Assembly: GCA_022701365.1 (NCBI GenBank)
Contig: JAKUHH010000151.1
Coordinates: 215,001-279,000 of the forward strand
From: Mycocentrospora acerina
Lineage: Eukaryota > Ascomycota > Dothideomycetes > Pleosporales
Direction: 5' to 3'
Length of the DNA: 64,000 nucleotides
Made by a program: the position numbers and the translations under genes. Below, piece after piece: positions 57,714 to 64,000 of this stretch. Positions within the stretch are counted from its first letter, which is position 1. Each line of letters starts with the position of its first letter. A model generated the notes under the pieces. The model saw only the letters and a program-made list of their open reading frames with translations, made no database searches and was not told where the DNA came from.

Positions 57714-57798
57714 TATAAGCAACATAACAAACATCAATGGGCGTGAGTAAGGAGATTCCAAAAGTTTTTATTACCAAAAATTACAACCACAATCCGAA

Positions 57799-59175
57799 TC
57801 AGGTGCACCGCCGTGTGGACCTCCCAATCTCCAACGCCTCCACTTCGCGCTCAATACCTGGCCGGCTAAGCCGTCTTCTCGACAGTGGGCTGTAGCTACC
57901 CCTACTACTACGCGGTGTATCGTGATCCGATGTACTACCTCTCCGACGCTCAATGGACTCGATGACTTCCACAATATCCTCTTCCCGTTTGAGCTCACCG
58001 ACATTGTGATCTTCCCAGACATGTTTTATGAGTGCTTTCACGTCACCACATACAGTTTCGACGTTGGCACTTTCCGAGCATAAAACACAGGAGTAGGCCC
58101 CATTGGCTCCCTCACGATGGCATTTGACAACAAACCGATTCGAAACTTGGAAACATCGCTCGAATCCATCTTTGTCATCCTTGAAAAGTTCCCATGCTTT
58201 CCCCGATGAAAGATGTAGTGTTCGTTCGCATTTAGGACAATATGGCGACGGATTAGATGTGATGCATGGTGACAATGGCTGATCACGATATCGTTGCAAA
58301 TCAAGAGCATAGATGCAATACAAGGAAGAAGGCGTAGGACTCGTGGCACGAGGCACTGATCCCGTAAGCGACGTCGCGTCCGATGGTTCGATCCGGCTTT
58401 GCCACCCCAGCACGGTGGTATTGACTGGACTTCCACTTCGCACTCGCAAAGGCTCACGATGTGGTTTCACAACAGCAGTCATATCCGAAGCTGTACTTCC
58501 GACTATCGTTGGATGCAAAGATGTTCGAGTCGGGCTTGTCAGCACGACGGGGGCCTGTCTCGAGTGACAAGTAGAGAGTGGCGTGACCATCTGACGTTTT
58601 TGCTGAGATGCAAGAATGTCTACACATGCAATTCCCGCGGCTCGGGAAGCTCTACTGAGATTTGAGAGCTGATGTGACACAGAGCTCGACGAAGTAGGAC
58701 CGTACAAGAGCGTCGTGATCAACACACTCTGAAGCTTGATGATTTGAGACTGTAGTGCGGATTGTGAAAACGCTGCATCGTTTGTCAGCCTAGACATCTT
58801 GATCATGATGGAAAGAAGAAATGTACCGTCGCCAACGGCGAAAGCAGGGCCACACTCCTCATGTCCAATTTCGAACTGTCGTTTGGCTGCTGCCTTGTCC
58901 ATGACAATGGCCTCGTCGCCGTTAAACTCATCATCCTCGACATATTCAATCCTCCTGGAATTTGGATACCCTTTTGCTCGAAGGCCTTGCTCATACTCTC
59001 TTCTCTCCTTGACCCTCAAGGTCTGATGTAGATCTCGAGTCGCGTCGAAAACATCCAGTAGAGTGTACGTCAACGTTTGCACGACATTTGCCGGATCGAT
59101 ACGGGGATCCTATTGTCTTTAGCACATTTCTCGGATTTAGTCTGCGTTTGTGAAGAGACTTACTGCGACGTGCAT
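57799..59175 (-). CDS. hypothetical protein with C-terminal zinc-finger-like Cys/His region
   Basis: Best model: exons 59175-59164, 59109-58827 and 58772-57799, giving 422 residues. The second intron (58773-58826, 54 nt) is in frame and lacks a stop, but its donor, branch (gctgac) and acceptor are good, and removing it restores FAVGD-AFSQSALQSQI. The 5' end is uncertain: the exon before the first intron is open further upstream (NLINIFEAISDVK) behind a possible acceptor ctactcag. The N-terminal part is helical (LDVFDATRDLHQTLRVKERR, given in part). The C-terminal part has CPKCERTL and SCVLC...HVWEDH, a CxxC...HxxxxH zinc-finger-like arrangement. It resembles a family of fungal hypothetical proteins; no function is assigned. 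Confidence 0.7.
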
Positions 59176-60576
59176 CTTTACATCCGATATCGCTTCGAAG
59201 ATGTTGATCAGGTTCAGCCAAAGAAAAGTAAACGGACCCTGAGTAGCTTAATAGGGCGAAGTGCAGGGTGACATGCTAGGCGGCTAGGCTTCCTTAGAAC
59301 CCCACGTCTTCCTGTCTTAGCCATCTCCAAAGGGCTGAATTAAGCATAATGCCTTAATAGCCTCATGTTTGATGATGCATCTTTATTGCTGGCAAGGTAC
59401 AATTGGCGGTTGAACACTGGCTAGCTTTGTGGATGGTTTGCTAGCGGCACCGGCCCGCGCCAGCACATCTGCACAACATCTGACGTCATCGCCAGACAGG
59501 GTCACTTGAGCAGAGCAGACAGAGCATTTGTTGTTTACGTGTGTAATGTTTTTGTTTACTAGAATATTCTTGAATACAACGGGCTATTGATAGAACGAAG
59601 TTGGTCTCTCAAGATATATTCGCCATGAAAAGCTAAGAAACGGTGAATATGTAATACAGTTAGATCTCCCTTCAAAATTAGATTTGCAAGTCTAAGTTTT
59701 AAAAGATGCGCAATGTTGACCTCGCATCCCACTTTTTTTTTAACTTCCTTGGGTCCCAGAGTGAGAAAATGGGTGTGAGCGGCTTGATGATTTGACATGA
59801 TTAGTGTAATCAGGCGCGCGCCGACCCAGATTTTACGAATCATAAGAAATTCTGCTCTCACGGTATTCCAGGGCTTCTATCCACCCCTAGGTGGTCCTTT
59901 GAGAAGTATGCCTTGTGGAGCAGAATTGGAAATGGAGAGAAAGAGAATTTTGCAGAGCCTTCGAAGGATCTGGCTTGTTTGGTGAGGAGGGAACTCAAGA
60001 TCGACGATCCACCCACTAAATGCCACAACGATAGAGTTTGCTACTGAGATGATCTGCACTGATATCAAGAGGGGGTTTTGCGCTATTTACGAGTTTGCCA
60101 ATTGTGATAATGCCACGCCTGCGAAATTCCTCCGTTGTTGGAAGCGCAGTACACTGCCCTAATCAGCAGAACATACAGGTATCGGGGCACATCAAAATAT
60201 TCTACTAATACTATATGTCACTGTCATGCTAAATTTGTAAGTTTGAAGAATGCTCCTTTGGACTAGATCTACCTGTCAATTACGCTTCGCTGTTCTTAGG
60301 CCTAGAGCAAGTCGCAAAAGGCAGCCACAGAAAAACACCCAAAACGCCCAAAGAAGCCAAAAAAGCCAAAAAAAAAACTACAATGCTTGATGTTTAGTAT
60401 CAACGTGACAGTCGATTGAGGAGTATCATAAAAATATGTACGCGGATCGATCAATCGACTGAAAACAGAAAGCTTTGCGATACAATCCTACATGAAAAAT
60501 CTGCCTGAGATTAAGTAATGGTATTTTTCAAATTGTCTCACGTTTGAAATACTATCGGCTTGTAATAAATTCGTGC
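59176..60576. other. AT-rich intergenic region
   Basis: 1.4 kb between two minus-strand genes. A C/A-rich stretch with repeated aaaa(c/g)ccc units lies at about 60328-60378. ORFs are short and contradictory; no gene is supported. Confidence 0.45.
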
Positions 60577-62409
60577 TCAAGCTTGAAAGTTACTTTGAGA
60601 ATCCAGAGCCCGACGTCTCTCTGCCATCTTCTCCCGAGTTGCAGCGTTCTTTTCCCTGTCGGCTTGAACTCTCTCCGCGTACTTGCTCCGAGCCCTGATC
60701 TGAGGGCCTTTCCGGTAGATAACATAGACTGGGACGCAAACAACTACGGAAAGCGCGAAGAGTATCCATGTCGCGTTCTTGGTTCCCAGCGTATGGTACA
60801 TAGGGCCTGTGTAGAATGAGCAGAGGCCTGCTAGGACATCCCGTGAGAAGCCGTTACCACCAGTGGCCGAAGCAGAATACATCCCTCCATATGCAGCGAC
60901 CATGTAATCAATCGTAGCATAGTAGATGGCCATGTTGGCCCATCCAATCAAGACTGCAAAGATCAAAGGGGCAATCCACGGAATCGGTGGCCCTCCAACC
61001 ACAAACGCGGAGCCTAGGAGACCAACTGGAAGACCTAAAACAACGTACTGGAGGAACCACAGTCTACTCTCTGGGGTGAGCTTTTTACCGGCCTTGCGCT
61101 GCTGATTGTGCCGCCTGATGACCGGAAGGTATGACCCCCATGCACACCAGTAACCGATGAAGAGTGCGAATAAGGCAAGACCGAGCTGGCTCGCAGTGAA
61201 GTTCCAGGTGGAGTCTTTGAACACATAGCCGTAGGACTCCAAAAAGCTGAAGATCAGGGCGTCGGCAAAACCACTGAGCAGAGACAGGAAGCCGACGATG
61301 GGTTCGCACACTAGCATCTTATACGGACGACCCATAATCGCGAGGATCTCATTCAAGTGCAGCTTGTGGCCTTCTGTGGGACCTTGGATGTTGTGGCCTT
61401 GCTTGCGCATCTTCTTCGCCCGTTTGTTGAGCATGACCGTGGAACGCGTTTCGGGAACCACAAAGAAGTGGATACACTGGACAACGCATCCGAAGATGAG
61501 CTGGATCCAGAAGTTCCATCGCCAGTCAAGGTACTGCTCGATCGCACCTCCACAAATGCCACCAATGACTAATAGCCAGTTAGCAACTGGGTCTCTCTGC
61601 TCGTACGATCGCAAAATTTAACAGAATTGATGGCTAAATTGATTTTGATGGAAAGAGACGTACCAGAACCGAGGCAAGACCACAAGCTTGCCCATAGTAC
61701 AGCGAATTGCTGCTCTTCAGAGTCGAACATGTCAGCAACCATGCCGAGAGTGACAGAACCTCCTGCTGAGCAGAGGCCACCGAGACAACGCGCCAGAAGA
61801 ACCATCCACCAGTGGCTGCTTGCGCCAGCCAGTATCTGCCATAGATTGACAGTGCCCAGGGAGATTTGCATCACCCAAAAGCGTCCGTACTCCTCTGACC
61901 ATGGCGCCCACAGCTCACAACCAATCCCGTAAAGGATGAGGAAGTACGCCATCCCTGCTCTGGCATTTGTGAAGTGGTTCTCGCCGAGGTTGTAGTGGTC
62001 GTTGAGGCGACCAATTGCGTTGCCATATATGGCGGCGTTGAAGTCTGTTACTTGTCAACAATCGCGGAACTGTAGAATGATGCAAACAAGGGCTCTTACT
62101 CATACTCGTCTGGCAAAGTGCCACAACGGTAAGGATCCACCACTTCTTCTTTGTGGCCCACATGTATGCTGTGTGTTCCACAGCGTTGGCCTCGTCGAGG
62201 ATCAACGGGCCTGCCGCCCGTGACTCGTCAGTAAGGAGTGTTATTACTCCTGAGGAAGTTGCCTCCTTGCGCCCACTGGATTCAGCGGTGGCATCGCTGG
62301 GGTACCTACTACGTTCAGATTCGGTAGCCTGAAAAAAATTAGCACATTAACTGAAATATCGATCTGGCATGAAACAATAGCTAGCAGCAAAATCTCATGC
62401 ACATACCAT
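60577..62409 (-). CDS. major facilitator superfamily transporter (DHA1-type)
   Basis: Exons 62409-62407 (ATG only), 62328-62100, 62044-61664 and 61568-60577, with introns of 78, 55 and 95 nt, give 534 residues. The start codon sits alone before the first intron, giving M|ATESERSRYPS. A polar N-terminus is followed by about twelve helices. MFS signatures are visible: AIYGNAIGRLNDHYNLG, the loop 2-3 region LYGIGCELWAPWSEEYGR, LARCLGGLCSAGGSVTLGM and VPETRST before the central loop. The C-terminus is a charged coiled stretch (ERVQADREKNAATREKMAERR, in part). Relatives export drugs, polyamines or metabolites. The substrate is unknown and no biosynthetic cluster lies beside it. Confidence 0.88.
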
Positions 62410-62989
62410 TGTGCAGAATGCAAGGCCGGAATTTGGCGATGCCTGGGAAGAAGATTTTGTTACTTGGTCTCCGAACAGACAAGTTTGCGTTAACTTGACA
62501 TGAGAATGTTGGAAAGGGAAGATAGCTTGAGTATTTATACGAATTTCTTATGGCGGGGCAAGCCGATATTTTGGAAGCGTTTGGGAAGATCGTTCAGAGA
62601 TAATTTTTGATAGGGCTGCAGAATGACTTCACCAACAATAGTGGTGCTAGTTTTGTGTTTTGGAGCGGAAGCTTAAAACTGCTCGCCTTCATCTCCATGG
62701 TTCACTAGAACGTAGAGCCTTGGTCCAACACCACAGCGTATCGAATCCAGAGATTCTTTATATCACATGAGTCTCGAACCCTTGGTAACCATGTATATCC
62801 ACAAGTAGACCTGTGGTAAAAAATAATAATAAACAGCTTCCATGAATTCATTTACCGCAAACAACGCGATCAAAAATGTAGTACTTTCCATGCCTCTCAA
62901 CAAAAAAGTTTGCATTTTTCGGGCAAAAACATCAAATTTTCTCCAAACCATGTAAGAAGAAACCAAACCTGAAGTCTCAACCCTACCGC
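62410..62989. other. intergenic: MFS promoter
   Basis: 580 bp with no supported gene; AT-rich, with a short unsupported ORF at 62763-62966. Confidence 0.4.
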
Positions 62990-63429
62990 TTAACCAATCA
63001 AAATCCCATCATCGTCCGTATTCCAGTCCCACTCCTCCATTCCCCACCCCCGCAACGGAATCCACTCACGTCCCGTCTTTTCCTCAAACTCTCGCTTCAG
63101 CCTAACCCAGTGTTCCTCCAAATCGCGCCCTAACCGGACCAAGTCCGGTCCTTCGCCTTCGTTCTTACGACGCCTCGACAAGCTGTAATATTCGTTACTG
63201 AGGCCCCGCCTGCCGAATAAGCCAACGGTCGCGTTTGATTTGAGCAAAATTGGCAGAATATATGTGTACGTTGTCGGCGTAATAGCAGACTTATCGTCTT
63301 TGCCATCGTGGAGCATCTTCGTTGGACCTAGCACTTGGATCATGTGGTTGAAACTCGTCACACTGTTGAATGTTAGGGTCAATCCTTCATGCCCACTTTC
63401 GAATTCGCTGGTGATATTCATGGGTTCTT

Positions 63430-63463
<34 letters not shown>

Positions 63464-63685
63464 GGGATGGGTTCTATGTGGACATTGATTGTGATTGCTG
63501 ACCTCGCAGTGATAAACGTATTGTCGTACTTCTGGACTTTAGCAGAGCAGAGAAATGAGGTGGTGATTTTGAAAACCGAATAGTTGTTGAAAAGCGCATT
63601 ATAAGCTGCATGTGATAACCAGTCTTTGAGCAAGTCATTGTTAGAATTTGCTTGATACAAGTTATTGTATGTTTGTCCTGGAAAC
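62990..63685 (-). CDS. hypothetical protein, 5' end unresolved
   Basis: Two exons are visible: about 63675-63503 and 63407-62990. They join across a 95-nt intron (GCGAG|gtcagc ... atcaccag|C) that contains the (CA)n run. The splice gives YDNTFITA-SEFESGHEGLTLTF. Upstream of TYNNLYQANSNNDLLKDW no ATG is found, only an acceptor-like tgtttccag, so at least one 5' exon is missing from the model. The C-terminal part is charged: RRRKNEGEGPDL, EEHWVRLKREFEEKTGREW, GWGMEEWDW. I do not recognise a family. It may be a real gene or a truncated one. Confidence 0.45.
63431..63461. repeat. (GT)n microsatellite
   Basis: About 15 GT dinucleotides on the plus strand, inside the proposed intron of the minus-strand gene. 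Confidence 0.92.
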
Positions 63686-63860
63686 ACGAACTTTCACAAT
63701 GAGACATTGAGTCTTTGCGCATGAAAGAAGATATACATTGATGGTAATTACTAGTATTATTGACCACTCTATGCCACTAGATTAGTTAGTTTGCATGATT
63801 AACCCAAGATGTCTCAGCACTTGTTTGCCTACACCTGTAGGGCGGCATGACGCCTTATCA

Positions 63861-64000
63861 ATGGAATACACGGATCTCGACTCCACTAGAATTCTTCAAA
63901 AATCCGAGCTTAAGTCTTTCTTGAAAGCCGGCGCTCAGCGACCCACCAGTTTCTATGAGCAGACATGGCCTTCAGGAGGTAGCTTTGTAGATCAGTGTCG
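63861..64000 (+). CDS. possible gene start, truncated by window edge
   Basis: An ATG at 63861 opens a frame that stays open to the window end for 46 codons: MEYTDLDSTRILQKSELK then SFLKAGAQRPTSFYEQTWP. The sequence looks protein-like and polar, but length is too short to judge. Another frame in the same place closes quickly. No family is recognised. Confidence 0.35.
   Translation, partial: MEYTDLDSTRILQKSELKSFLKAGAQRPTSFYEQTWPSGGSFVDQC

Larger units (their letters stand above)
55379..57798. other. long intergenic region with coding-like fragments
   Basis: 2.4 kb. A minus-strand ATG ORF at 55639-55920 has a plausible membrane helix, and a minus-strand exon-like stretch lies at about 57588-57713. 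No complete gene can be built. A gagtggagtgg direct repeat lies near 56857-56882. The region is not visibly RIP-mutated, as CpG is still common. Confidence 0.4.

Noticed and set aside
55379..57798. RIP-mutated transposon graveyard
   Set aside because: CpG remains common and no transposase or reverse transcriptase fragment is readable.
1..64000. Secondary-metabolite gene cluster around the MFS transporter or haloperoxidase
   Set aside because: No polyketide synthase, peptide synthetase, terpene cyclase or other backbone gene is in the window.

Overview
The window is nuclear DNA from a filamentous ascomycete (Pezizomycotina). Nearly every gene is interrupted by introns of about 47-131 nt with GTRNGT donors, CTRAC-like branch sites and YAG acceptors. 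The gene families are typical of these fungi: a HET-domain protein, a Zn2Cys6 regulator, an M43 secreted protease, a PCP-motif haloperoxidase and a fungal-type ZIP transporter. A Dothideomycete, probably Pleosporales, is my inference from the look of the proteins; it was not tested by search.

Layout, left to right. 0-9.5 kb: a Zn2Cys6 transcription factor running off the left edge, a cytochrome b561-type membrane protein with a very long disordered tail, the kinetochore protein Sos7, and a divergent RS-rich nuclear protein. 9.5-17 kb, all on the minus strand: a HET-domain protein, the large subunit of DNA primase, a PHO13-type phosphatase and an M18 aspartyl aminopeptidase. 17.8-26.7 kb: the APC/C activator Cdh1, an aquaporin and a PA-TM-RING ubiquitin ligase. 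26.7-36.6 kb is gene-poor and holds three secreted products: a repeat-rich, sequon-rich surface protein, a small Cys-containing secreted protein and an M43 metalloprotease. 36.6-51.4 kb is dense housekeeping: folylpolyglutamate synthase, a ZIP metal transporter, a 58-codon spliced small gene not visible as a long ORF, MSH6, a small conserved-looking nuclear protein, the GPI-transamidase subunit PIG-U and pescadillo (NOP7). 52-64 kb is sparser: a secreted haloperoxidase, two unrecognised proteins, an MFS transporter, a fragmentary gene with a (CA)n-containing intron, and a possible gene start at the right edge.

The genes do not form an evident pathway cluster. Several sit head-to-head on short shared promoters (Sos7/RS protein, 206 bp; PIG-U/NOP7, 326 bp). 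There is no secondary-metabolite backbone, intact transposon, rRNA array or CRISPR array, and I recognised no tRNA. I did not find a convincing undescribed multi-gene system. The best leads are the 58-residue spliced gene at 41.3 kb, the tandem TxT/sequon repeat protein at 28-30 kb, the GC-AG intron in the primase gene, and the two in-frame starts of the aminopeptidase. All exon boundaries were worked out by hand from splice consensus and reading-frame continuity.
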